Part shown: one piece after another, positions 8,796 through 16,736 of the stretch
Position numbering within the stretch: the stretch's first letter is position 1
Layout of the letters: the number at the start of each line of letters is the position of its first letter
Assembly: GCF_036226665.1 (NCBI RefSeq)
Contig: NZ_CP109007.1
Span: 2,148,501-2,212,500, forward strand
DNA: 64,000 bases
Origin: Streptomyces sp. NBC_00691
GTDB lineage: Bacteria > Actinomycetota > Actinomycetes > Streptomycetales > Streptomycetaceae
Reading direction: 5' to 3'
Program-made: the position numbers and the translations under genes
Notes under the pieces: model-generated
Told to the model about the DNA's origin: nothing
Database searches by the model: none
Seen by the model: the letters and a program-made list of their open reading frames with translations, nothing else

Positions 8796-9734
8796 TCAGG
8801 AGTCGCCCTCCCGCTCGGCGAGGAAGCGCTCGAACTCGCGGCCCAGCTCGTCCGCCGACGGCAGGTCGACGGGCTCGGCGACCAGACTGCCGCGGGTCTC
8901 CGCGCCGGCCACGGCGTCGTACTGGTGCTCCAGGCCCTGGACGAGCGCGACCAGCTCCTCGTCGCCCTCGCCGATCTGGCGGTCGATCTCGGTCTGGGTG
9001 CGACGGGCCTCGGTCCGCAGCGCGTGCGCGACCTCGGGGAGGACCAGTCCGGTGGCGGCCGTCACGGCCTCCAGCGCGGTCAGCGCCGCGTCCGGGTACG
9101 GAGACCGGGCGACGTAGTGCGGGACGTGCGCGGCGACACCGAGGGTGTCGTGGCCGGACTCGGTGAGCCGGTACTCGACGAGGGCCTCGGCGCTGCCGGG
9201 GACCTGCGCCTCGTCGAAGGGGCTGCGGTGGCCCGGCATGAGGTCGGTACGGCTGCCGTGCGGTGTGAGGCCGACGGGCCGGGTGTGCGGCACGCCCATG
9301 GGGATGCCGTGGAAGTTCACGGAGAGGCGCACGCCGAGGCGCTCGATGATCTGCCGGACGGCGGCGGCGAACCGCTCCCACTCGACGTCCGGCTCCGGGC
9401 CGGAGAGGACGAGGAAGGGGGCGCCGGTGGCGTCCTGGACGAGGCGGACCTCGATGGACGGCGTCTCGTACGCGGTCCAGCGGTCGCGCCGGAAGGTCAG
9501 CAGCGGGCGGCGGGCGCGGTAGTCCACGAGCCGGTCGTGGTCGAAGCGGGCCACGAGCTGGTGGGGCAGCGTGTCGAGCAGACCCTCGACGATCTGCTCA
9601 CCGGTCTCCCCGGCGTCGATGTAGCCGTCGAAGTGGTACAGCATGACCAGCCCGGCAGACTCCTGCGCCAGTGCCAGGTCGACGACAGCCAGGCCCTTGG
9701 CGTCCCATTCGTACAAATCCTGGGGATCAAGCAC
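8796..9734 (-). CDS. PAC2 family protein
   Basis: 312 residues. PAC2 proteins are relatives of proteasome assembly chaperones and are widespread in actinobacteria with no proven bacterial role. Recognisable pieces are [19 protein letters not shown], the block [22 protein letters not shown] (seen in two halves) and [19 protein letters not shown]. The GTG at 9734 sits 9 bases after GAGGAGGAG; the longer reading upstream lacks family similarity. It lies between rpsA (upstream, same strand, separated by a strong terminator) and coaE, so it likely starts its own transcript. Confidence 0.88.
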   Translation of the reverse strand: MLDPQDLYEWDAKGLAVVDLALAQESAGLVMLYHFDGYIDAGETGEQIVEGLLDTLPHQLVARFDHDRLVDYRARRPLLTFRRDRWTAYETPSIEVRLVQDATGAPFLVLSGPEPDVEWERFAAAVRQIIERLGVRLSVNFHGIPMGVPHTRPVGLTPHGSRTDLMPGHRSPFDEAQVPGSAEALVEYRLTESGHDTLGVAAHVPHYVARSPYPDAALTALEAVTAATGLVLPEVAHALRTEARRTQTEIDRQIGEGDEELVALVQGLEHQYDAVAGAETRGSLVAEPVDLPSADELGREFERFLAEREGDS

Positions 9735-9860
9735 GATTACCGCTCCTCCTCGTGTTCTCTTTGGGAACGTCTCGCGCGGCAACGCCATTCCCGGACGGCT
9801 CGATCTTCCGTACGGGCGCGGCCGTCGGGGCGGGAGAGGGCCGGAGTCCCGGAACATGAC

Positions 9861-9894
9861 CGAGGCCCGCTCCCCCGAAGGGGAGCGGGCCTCG
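9861..9894 (-). terminator. rpsA transcription terminator
   Basis: A perfect 15-bp stem (9861-9875 pairing with 9880-9894) with a four-base loop. Read on the minus strand the loop is TTCG closed by a C-G pair, the extra-stable UUCG tetraloop. It lies 35 bases after the rpsA stop codon. No T-run follows, as is usual in Streptomyces. Confidence 0.88.
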
Positions 9895-9929
9895 ATTCGC
9901 TAGCGGCTAGCGCTCAGCGGAGAGCCTGT

Positions 9930-11444
9930 TCAGCTCTGGCCGCCGGCCAGCTTCTCGCGCAGGGCGGCGAGCGCCTCGTCCGACGCCAGGGCGCCGGAGT
10001 TGTCGTCCGACTCCGAGGAGTACGAACCACCCGAGATGCCCGCACCGGCGTTGCCACCGGCGGCCGGGGCGGCAGCGCCCTCGGCAGCGGCGGCCTCGTC
10101 GGCCTCGCGGGACTTGATGACCTGAGCCTGGTGCTGCTCGAAACGAGTCTGCGCCTCGGCGTACTGGGTCTCCCAGGCCTCGCGCTGGGTCTCGAAGCCC
10201 TCGAGCCAGTCGTTGGTCTCGGGGTCGAAGCCCTCGGGGTAGATGTAGTTGCCCTGGTCGTCGTAGGACGCGGCCATGCCGTACAGGGTCGGGTCGAACT
10301 CGACCGAGGCCGGGTCGGCACCGAAGGACTCGTTGGCCTGCTTCAGCGAGAGGCTGATGCGACGACGCTCGAGGTCGATGTCGATGACCTTGACGAAGAT
10401 CTCGTCGTTGACCTGGACGACCTGCTCCGGGATCTCCACGTGGCGCTCGGCCAGCTCGGAGATGTGGACCAGACCCTCGATGCCCTCGTCCACGCGGACG
10501 AACGCACCGAACGGAACCAGCTTGGTGACCTTACCCGGGACGACCTGACCGATCTGGTGGGTCCGGGCGAACTGCTGCCACGGGTCCTCCTGCGTCGCCT
10601 TCAGCGACAGGGAGACACGCTCGCGGTCCATGTCGACGTCGAGAACCTCGACGGTGACCTCCTGGCCGACCTCGACAACCTCGGAGGGGTGGTCGATGTG
10701 CTTCCAGGACAGCTCGGAGACGTGCACGAGGCCGTCGACGCCACCCAGGTCCACGAAGGCACCGAAGTTGACGATCGAGGACACGACGCCGGAGCGGACC
10801 TGACCCTTCTGGAGGGTCGTGAGGAAGGTCTGGCGAACCTCGGACTGGGTCTGCTCCAGCCAGGCGCGGCGGGACAGGACCACGTTGTTGCGGTTCTTGT
10901 CCAGCTCGATGATCTTCGCCTCGAGCTCCTTGCCCACGTAGGGCTGGAGGTCGCGGACGCGACGCATCTCGACGAGGGAGGCCGGCAGGAAGCCACGGAG
11001 GCCGATGTCGAGGATGAGACCACCCTTGACGACCTCGATGACGGTACCGGTGACGATGCCGTCCTCTTCCTTGATCTTCTCGATGGTGCCCCAGGCGCGC
11101 TCGTACTGGGCACGCTTCTTCGAGAGAATCAGGCGGCCTTCCTTGTCCTCCTTCTGGAGAACCAGGGCCTCGATCTCGTCGCCGACCTTGACGACCTCGT
11201 TCGGGTCGACGTCGTGCTTGATCGAGAGCTCGCGGCTCGGGATGACACCTTCGGTCTTGTAACCGATGTCGAGCAGGACCTCGTCCCGGTCGACCTTCAC
11301 GATGACGCCGTCGACGATGTCGCCGTCGTTGAAGTACTTGATCGTCTCGTCGATCGCGGCGAGGAAGGCTTCCTCGTTACCGATGTCGTTGACCGCAACC
11401 TGCGGGGTGGTGCTGGTGGCGGTGGTCTCGGTGCTGCTCGTCAT
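9930..11444 (-). CDS. rpsA: 30S ribosomal protein S1
   Basis: 504 residues with four S1 RNA-binding domains at about 36-105, 122-190, 207-277 and 294-364, recognisable from GDIVDGVIVKVDRDEVLLDI, FLPASLVE, FGAFVDLGGVDGLVHVSELS and FGAFVRVDEGIEGLVHISEL. A C-terminal acidic/Gln-rich tail of about 130 residues follows. Actinobacterial S1 has four domains rather than the six of E. coli, so the protein is complete. It brings mRNA to the 30S subunit. The ATG at 11444 follows a 190-base leader from a canonical promoter (separate entries); the frame stays open upstream but that part is leader, not protein. Confidence 0.96.
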   Translation of the reverse strand: MTSSTETTATSTTPQVAVNDIGNEEAFLAAIDETIKYFNDGDIVDGVIVKVDRDEVLLDIGYKTEGVIPSRELSIKHDVDPNEVVKVGDEIEALVLQKEDKEGRLILSKKRAQYERAWGTIEKIKEEDGIVTGTVIEVVKGGLILDIGLRGFLPASLVEMRRVRDLQPYVGKELEAKIIELDKNRNNVVLSRRAWLEQTQSEVRQTFLTTLQKGQVRSGVVSSIVNFGAFVDLGGVDGLVHVSELSWKHIDHPSEVVEVGQEVTVEVLDVDMDRERVSLSLKATQEDPWQQFARTHQIGQVVPGKVTKLVPFGAFVRVDEGIEGLVHISELAERHVEIPEQVVQVNDEIFVKVIDIDLERRRISLSLKQANESFGADPASVEFDPTLYGMAASYDDQGNYIYPEGFDPETNDWLEGFETQREAWETQYAEAQTRFEQHQAQVIKSREADEAAAAEGAAAPAAGGNAGAGISGGSYSSESDDNSGALASDEALAALREKLAGGQS

Positions 11445-11531
11445 GTGGGAAAGGGCTCCGGTTACGGACAGAAAGTCGTAGGTACTGCTACGCCGAGAGC
11501 CCGTATCGCACCAAGAAGCCGGACAGCCAAT

Positions 11532-11563
11532 GAGGCCCCCGTCCCGCGAACGGGAGGAGCCTC
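11532..11563 (-). promoter_or_regulatory. Stem-loop in the rpsA leader
   Basis: Imperfect inverted repeat (about 12 pairs with one mismatch and a small bulge) whose loop reads TTCG on the minus strand. It is centred about 100 bases upstream of the rpsA start, inside the predicted 190-base leader. S1 represses its own synthesis in E. coli through leader structure; this could play the same part here, or act as an attenuator. The rest of the 346-base gap (11445-11790) holds only the rpsA promoter and short upstream sequence of the divergent methyltransferase gene. Confidence 0.5.
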
Positions 11564-11640
11564 GAAAACCGAGGGGACATACAACAGGTACGAGCGCGGC
11601 CTGCTCCGTCTGAGGCGCGCAGGCCCGCAGCGCAACCTTT

Positions 11641-11669
11641 AGCATACGGGGGCGGCCGGACAGGGTCAA
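11641..11669 (-). promoter_or_regulatory. rpsA promoter (HrdB-type)
   Basis: On the minus strand TTGACC (11669-11664) is separated by 17 bases from TATGCT (11646-11641). This matches the housekeeping consensus TTGACN-N17-TANNNT closely and would start transcription near 11634, giving a 190-base leader before the rpsA ATG. Confidence 0.75.
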
Positions 11670-11790
11670 TGCGCGAAGCGCGCACCCGGGGCAGATCTAC
11701 TCAACTCCGGCACCAACTCGTGTCCTTCCACGCCTCATCGGCGGGATCCGCGCAGAGCGGCACTGAGCGCAAACTACATCGGCGGGCGAG

Positions 11791-12630
11791 ATGAACCAAG
11801 AGTACGAACACGAAGTCCCCTCCGACTCGGGCGACGAGGAGGCGGAGGCGACCCGGCGTGACGCGGGGGACGCGGAGAGCAGCCGGGCGAGCCGTGGCTG
11901 GTGGGACAGGAACGCCGACGAGTACCAGAGCGATCACGGATCGTTCCTGGGCGACGACCGGTTCGTCTGGGGTCCGGAGGGACTCGACGAGGCCGAGGCC
12001 GGGCTCCTCGGACCGGCCGCCGCACTGAAGGGCCTCGACGTCCTGGAGATCGGCGCGGGCGCGGCGCAGTGCTCGCGCTGGCTGGCCGCCCAGGGCGCAC
12101 GGCCGGTGGCCCTCGACCTCTCGCACCGCCAGCTCCAGCACGCGCTGCGGATCGGCGGGGAGGTCCCGCTGGTGGAGGCCGACGCCGGTGATCTCCCCTT
12201 CCGGGACGGCTCCTTCGACCTGGCGTGCTCGGCCTACGGCGCGGTGCCGTTCGTCGCCGACCCGGTGAAGGTGTTCAGGGAGGTGCGGCGGGTGCTGCGG
12301 CCCGGCGGCCGGTGGGTCTTCTCGGTGACGCACCCGATCCGCTGGGCGTTCCCGGACGAGCCGGGCCCCGAGGGCCTCTCGATCGCGGCGTCCTACTTCG
12401 ACCGCACCCCTTATGTGGAGCAGGACGAGCAGGGGCGGGCGGTGTACGTGGAGCACCACCGGACGATCGGCGACCGAGTGCGGGACGTGGTGGCCGGCGG
12501 CTTCCGGCTGCTCGACCTGGTCGAGCCGGAGTGGCCGGAGTGGAACAGCCAGGAGTGGGGCGGCTGGTCCCCGCTGCGGGGCAATCTGATCCCGGGCACG
12601 GCGATCTTCGTCTGCGAGCGCACGGAGTAG
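11791..12630 (+). CDS. Class I SAM-dependent methyltransferase
   Basis: 279 residues. An acidic, disordered N-terminus of about 35 residues precedes RGWWDRNADEYQSDHG and the Rossmann methyltransferase fold. Motif I is VLEIGAGAAQCS (near residue 88), motif II VALDLSHRQL, motif IV FDLACSAYGAVPF and the post-core RRVLRPGGRWVFSVTHP. This is the UbiE/Methyltransf_11 type. The substrate cannot be read from sequence. Transcribed divergently from rpsA with about 120 bases between its start and the rpsA promoter. Confidence 0.85.
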   Translation: MNQEYEHEVPSDSGDEEAEATRRDAGDAESSRASRGWWDRNADEYQSDHGSFLGDDRFVWGPEGLDEAEAGLLGPAAALKGLDVLEIGAGAAQCSRWLAAQGARPVALDLSHRQLQHALRIGGEVPLVEADAGDLPFRDGSFDLACSAYGAVPFVADPVKVFREVRRVLRPGGRWVFSVTHPIRWAFPDEPGPEGLSIAASYFDRTPYVEQDEQGRAVYVEHHRTIGDRVRDVVAGGFRLLDLVEPEWPEWNSQEWGGWSPLRGNLIPGTAIFVCERTE

Positions 12631-12645
12631 CGGCAGTGCGTTCGT

Positions 12646-12657
12646 CCTATTAATAGG
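12646..12657. promoter_or_regulatory. Perfect 12-bp AT-rich palindrome before hrpB
   Basis: CCTATTAATAGG is a perfect palindrome and one of the most AT-rich spots in this GC-rich region. It lies 16 bases after the methyltransferase stop and 56 bases before the hrpB start, so it could be an operator or part of a promoter for hrpB. No matching regulator is identified. Confidence 0.35.
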
Positions 12658-12712
12658 TGGGTCCTGTGGACGACGGGGCCCACCTTTCCGCGTCGCGTAC
12701 GAGACTGAGTGC

Positions 12713-15376
12713 GTGATCCGAAACGACGCACTCGACCGTCTCCCCGTCCGCCATGCCGTCCCCGAGCTGCTGGCCGCGCTCGACCGGCGCGGTACGGCCG
12801 TGTTGTCCGCGCCTCCCGGCACGGGCAAGACGACGCTGGTGCCGCTCGCGCTCGCGGGCCTCATAGGGGAGGGACCGCGGCGCCGGGTCCTGGTGGCCGA
12901 GCCGCGGCGGATGGCGGTGCGGGCGGCGGCCCGGCGGATGGCCTGGCTGCTCGGCGAGGAGGCGGGCGGCACGGTCGGCTTCTCGGTGCGCGGTGAGCGG
13001 CGGACCGGCCCCTCGACCCGGGTCGAGGTGGTGACCACGGGCATCCTGCTCCAGCGGCTCCAGCGCGATCCGGAGCTGGCGGGTGTCGACGTGGTGCTGC
13101 TCGACGAGTGCCACGAGCGGCATCTGGACGCCGACACGGCGATGGCCTTCCTGGTGGACGTACGGGCCACCCTGCGGCCGGAGCTGAATCTGATCGCGGC
13201 GTCGGCGACGAGCGACGCGGCGGCCTGGGCGGATCTCCTGACGGTCCTGGACGGCGGCGGGCCCGCGCCGGTGGTGTGGAGCAAGGGCGAGGGCCACGGC
13301 TGCCGGATCTTCTTCGAGGCGCCACCCTCGGGGATCCGGCTGGCCCATGGCACCTGGGTGGATCCGGCGCTGCTCCGGCACGTCGCCGCGACGGTCCGGC
13401 TCGCGCTGGCGCGGCACGAGGGAGACGTCCTCTGCTTCCTTCCGGGTACGGGGGAGATCGCGCGGACGGCCGGGATGCTCGCCGATGTCGACGCGGAGGT
13501 CCTCCAACTGCACGGGCGGGCGCCGGCCGCGGTGCAGGACGCGGTGCTGCGCGGTACGGAGCCGGGCGGGCGTCGGCGCGTGGTGCTCGCGACCTCGGTG
13601 GCGGAGTCCAGCCTGACGGTGCCGGGGGTGCGGATCGTCGTGGACTCGGGTCTGGCCCGTGAGCCCCGGACGGACCATGCGCGCGGCCTCGGCTCGCTGG
13701 CGACGGTGACGGTCTCGGAGGCGACGGCGACCCAGCGCACGGGCCGGGCCGGCCGCGAGGCCTTCGGGTTCGTCTACCGCTGCTGGGCGGAGGCGAGCGA
13801 CGGCGGCAGGCCGCGCTTCCCGTCCCCGGAGATCAGGGTCGCCGATCTGGCGGACTTCGCTCTGCGGGCCGCCTGCTGGGGCGATCCGACGGCGGAGGGG
13901 CTCGCGCTGCTCGACGCGCCGCCCGCCGGGGCCCTGGCGGCGGCCCGGTCGGTCCTCGGCTCGATCGGAGCGGTGGACGAGGCCGGGCGGGCCACCGACC
14001 GAGGGGTACGGATGTCCCGCCTCGGTCTCCATCCCCGGCTCGGGCGTGCGCTCCTGGACGGCGCGCCGGAGGTCGGGGTGCGACGGGCGGCGGAGGTGGT
14101 GGCGCTGCTCAGCGAGGAGCCGCCGCGGGACTACGGGGACGACCTGGCGGCGGCCTGGCGCGCCGCCCGCCGGGGTGCCGACGGGTACGGCGCCCGGTGG
14201 AAGGCGGAGGCCCGTCGGCTGGAGCGATCGGCGGCGGAGGCGGTGGGCGGTGGGGCCCCGGGGGCTTCACGGACTTCGGGGGCCATCAGGACCTCGGGGG
14301 CTGCGGGGGCTCCCCGGACTCCGGGGGCCACCGGGACCTCGGGGGCTGCGGTGCTTCCCGCTGTCGACGGGAGGTCGGCGGGGCCGGCGACCGGGGACGA
14401 CGCCGTGGCCGGTCTGGTGACGGCGCTCGCCTTTCCCGAGCGGGTGGCGAGGGCCCGGGAGCAGGGCGGCTATCTGATGGTGTCGGGGAGCGGGGCCCGG
14501 CTCGGTGAGGGTTCCGGGCTGCGGGCCACGCCGTGGCTGGCCGTGGCGGTGGCCGACCGCACGGCGCGGGACGCGACGGCGCGGGTGCGGCTGGCGGCCG
14601 TGGTGGACGAGGACATGGCGCGGCGGGCGGCCGGCCATCTGCGGTCCACCGGCGAGGAGGTGCGCTGGGAGGACGGGGACGTGGTCGCGCGGTCGGTGGA
14701 CCGGCTCGGCGCGGTCGAGCTGACGGTCCGCCCCCTGGGCTCGAAGGCGGAGCCCGCGCTCGTGCGGGAGGCGCTGCTCGACGGACTGCGGCGCGAGGGG
14801 CTCGGGCTGCTGCGGTGGAGCCGGGAGGCCGGGGAGCTGCGCGCGCGGCTCGCCTTCCTGCACCGGGAGGTGGGCGAACCGTGGCCGGACATGGCGGACG
14901 AGGCGCTGGTGGAGCGGGCCGGGGAGTGGCTGGAGCCGGAGCTGTCCCGGGCCGCGCGGCGCGCCGATCTGGGGCGGATCGACGCCGGTGAGGACCTGCG
15001 GCGGCTGTTGCCGTGGGCGTCGGGCGAGGCGGGCCGGCTGGGAGAACTGGCGCCCGAGCGGATCGAGGTGCCGAGCGGCTCGCGGATCCGGGTCGAGTAC
15101 GGCGGTGAGCGGCCGGTGCTCGCGGTGAAGCTCCAGGAGATGTTCGGGCTCGCGGAGACGCCTCGGGTGGCGGGGGTCCCGGTGCTCGTCCACCTCCTCT
15201 CCCCCGCCGGGCGGCCGGCGGCGGTGACCGCCGACCTGGCGTCGTTCTGGCGGGACGGCTACCGGTCCGTGCGGGCGGAGCTGAGAGGGCGGTATCCGAA
15301 GCATCCGTGGCCCGAGGACCCGTCCGCCGCGGAGGCGACCCGGTTCACGAGCGCGCGGCTCAGACGGGAGGGGTGA
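12713..15376 (+). CDS. hrpB: ATP-dependent helicase HrpB
   Basis: 887 residues, slightly longer than E. coli HrpB (809). DEAH/RHA-type helicase with Walker A APPGTGKTT (residues 31-39), Walker B DECHERH, motif III SATSD, ATSVAESSLTVPGV and motif VI QRTGRAGRE, then the HrpB-specific C-terminal domain (WASGEAGRLGEL, VPSGSRIRVEYGGERPVLAV in parts). The role is poorly defined: probably RNA or RNA-DNA unwinding. Residues about 513-552 are a Gly/Ala/Thr/Ser/Pro low-complexity insert coded by a degenerate DNA repeat (14252-14370) and absent from the core fold. GTG start at 12713. Its last 17 bases overlap the convergent DUF3068 gene. Confidence 0.92.
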   Translation: MIRNDALDRLPVRHAVPELLAALDRRGTAVLSAPPGTGKTTLVPLALAGLIGEGPRRRVLVAEPRRMAVRAAARRMAWLLGEEAGGTVGFSVRGERRTGPSTRVEVVTTGILLQRLQRDPELAGVDVVLLDECHERHLDADTAMAFLVDVRATLRPELNLIAASATSDAAAWADLLTVLDGGGPAPVVWSKGEGHGCRIFFEAPPSGIRLAHGTWVDPALLRHVAATVRLALARHEGDVLCFLPGTGEIARTAGMLADVDAEVLQLHGRAPAAVQDAVLRGTEPGGRRRVVLATSVAESSLTVPGVRIVVDSGLAREPRTDHARGLGSLATVTVSEATATQRTGRAGREAFGFVYRCWAEASDGGRPRFPSPEIRVADLADFALRAACWGDPTAEGLALLDAPPAGALAAARSVLGSIGAVDEAGRATDRGVRMSRLGLHPRLGRALLDGAPEVGVRRAAEVVALLSEEPPRDYGDDLAAAWRAARRGADGYGARWKAEARRLERSAAEAVGGGAPGASRTSGAIRTSGAAGAPRTPGATGTSGAAVLPAVDGRSAGPATGDDAVAGLVTALAFPERVARAREQGGYLMVSGSGARLGEGSGLRATPWLAVAVADRTARDATARVRLAAVVDEDMARRAAGHLRSTGEEVRWEDGDVVARSVDRLGAVELTVRPLGSKAEPALVREALLDGLRREGLGLLRWSREAGELRARLAFLHREVGEPWPDMADEALVERAGEWLEPELSRAARRADLGRIDAGEDLRRLLPWASGEAGRLGELAPERIEVPSGSRIRVEYGGERPVLAVKLQEMFGLAETPRVAGVPVLVHLLSPAGRPAAVTADLASFWRDGYRSVRAELRGRYPKHPWPEDPSAAEATRFTSARLRREG

Positions 15377-16358
15377 GCGGGGTGCCGACGGGCTGCGGCA
15401 CGGCCACGGCCTCCGGTGCGGGGCGGCGGGAGCGGGCCTCCAGCCAGAGGGCGAGGGCGAGCAGGAGCAGCGCGAGGAAGGTCAGGCTCCAGGGGACGTA
15501 GGAGACGAGCAGGAGGACCGTGAGGCGGTTGGAGGAGACCATCTCGCCGACGCTCCGGATGTAGTCCTCGCGCATCTTCACATGGCCCTCGAAGACGGTG
15601 AGGGTGTCGACGCCCATCAGCGCCTTGGCGTTGCGGAGCTCCTCCTTGTGGATCTCCTCGCCGTTGACGGGGGCGCCGGTGACGGGCTCGATCCAGAACA
15701 TCCGCTTGGTGGTGTACCAGCGGGTGAGTCCGGACTCGGCGATGACCTCCGGGGGGATCTTGACCGGCATGGTCTTGGGCATGGGGACCTTGGTCCAGGG
15801 GATGGTCTGCTCGAAGTAGTAGACCTCCATGCCCCGGAAGGTGCGGGTGCCCTTGTAGTGGATCGGGGAGGAGGTGCGGGTCTGGGCGTCGAAGTACTGG
15901 TAGTCCCGCTTCTCGGTGAGGAAGGGCCACTTGAACTCGATGCCCTCGCGCCGGACCGGGTCGCCGTCGACGGATTCACCGGTGGCGTTGACGGGGTCCT
16001 GGGAGTGGGCGTCGAAGATGTACCGCTCGGGGACCCTGGAGACCATCTTGCCGTCGGGACCGGTGATGTAGGCGAGGGCGTCCCAGACGACGACGTCGCG
16101 CCCGGCGTCGCGCTCGATGCGCCGCGATTCCTCCACGTTGCCCTTGAGCGTCTGGATGATCGTGATCTTGTCGACCTTCTCGGCCTTGAGCGTGGAGTAG
16201 TTGAGCAGGGTCGCCGGCCGCGCCTCCAGGACGGTCTCCTGGTACTGGTTCGGCGGGATCTTGGCCAAGCGGGGGAAGGCGTACCAGCGCAGGGTCGGGG
16301 CCATCGCGACGCAGAAGACGGCGAGGGCGAGGAGGACGAGGCTGGCTCGGCGGCGCAC
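15360..16358 (-). CDS. DUF3068 domain membrane protein
   Basis: 332 residues. An N-terminal helix (about 5-22) and a C-terminal helix (about 284-308) flank a large extracytoplasmic region with the DUF3068 signature (YSTLKAEKVDKITIIQTLKG, RVPERYIFDAHSQDPV, FKWPFLTEKRDYQYFDAQT, GMEVYYFEQTIPWTKV). This family of actinobacterial envelope proteins includes porin-like candidates in other genera but has no settled function. A 46-residue gene ends 9 bases before its start on the same strand, which suggests an operon. Overlaps hrpB tail to tail by 17 bases. Confidence 0.88.
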   Translation of the reverse strand: MRRRASLVLLALAVFCVAMAPTLRWYAFPRLAKIPPNQYQETVLEARPATLLNYSTLKAEKVDKITIIQTLKGNVEESRRIERDAGRDVVVWDALAYITGPDGKMVSRVPERYIFDAHSQDPVNATGESVDGDPVRREGIEFKWPFLTEKRDYQYFDAQTRTSSPIHYKGTRTFRGMEVYYFEQTIPWTKVPMPKTMPVKIPPEVIAESGLTRWYTTKRMFWIEPVTGAPVNGEEIHKEELRNAKALMGVDTLTVFEGHVKMREDYIRSVGEMVSSNRLTVLLLVSYVPWSLTFLALLLLALALWLEARSRRPAPEAVAVPQPVGTPLTPPV

Positions 16359-16367
16359 GGTCGCCCC

Positions 16368-16508
16368 CTACTTCTTGGGGCCGGGGTCGGCGGTGAGCAG
16401 GGGCTTGGGCGAGGTGGGGCCGTCGGGCGGCAGATCGACCACGGAGACGAGGAGGACGAAGAGGAGGACTGGGGCGAGTCCGATGGCGGCGGCGACGAGG
16501 GCACGCAT
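16368..16508 (-). CDS. SPW_0924-family micro-protein
   Basis: 46 residues: MRALVAAAIGLAPVLLFVLL, then VSVVDLPPDGP, then TSPKPLLTADPGPKK. One membrane helix with a short proline-rich tail. The start MRAL and the TSPKPLL ending match the SPW_0924 family of Streptomyces micro-proteins as I remember it; function unknown. Stop is 9 bases before the DUF3068 start, so the two probably share a transcript. The length and position argue for a true gene; expression is untested. Confidence 0.72.
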   Translation of the reverse strand: MRALVAAAIGLAPVLLFVLLVSVVDLPPDGPTSPKPLLTADPGPKK

Positions 16509-16671
16509 GGTCGGCCTCCCGGGATGCGATCTGATAGGTCGTCAGGGCGGGGGCACCGTAGCAACGCGACCGCGAGATGAGAACACGTTGCACCGCCCTG
16601 CACGGGGATCACGATGCCGCTCCCCCGCCCCCGGTATCCCGGAGAGCCGCTCGCCGTCCGGGGAACGCGCA

Positions 16672-16709
16672 GCGCCGCTCCCCCGCCCGGTGGGGCGGAG
16701 GAGCGGCGC
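16672..16709 (-). terminator. Terminator of the transglycosylase gene
   Basis: A 17-bp GC-rich stem with one mismatch (16672-16688 pairing with 16693-16709) and a four-base loop, 28 bases past the transglycosylase stop. The 228-base gap between the two minus-strand genes holds nothing else that I can identify apart from the upstream region of the micro-protein. Confidence 0.8.
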
Positions 16710-16736
16710 GTGGGGAGGAGGGGACGCGCGGGCGCG

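Noticed and set aside
7698..11642. 1314-codon plus-strand frame opposite coaE, PAC2 and rpsA
   Set aside because: Spans three well-supported genes and an intergenic terminator on the other strand, with no family similarity.
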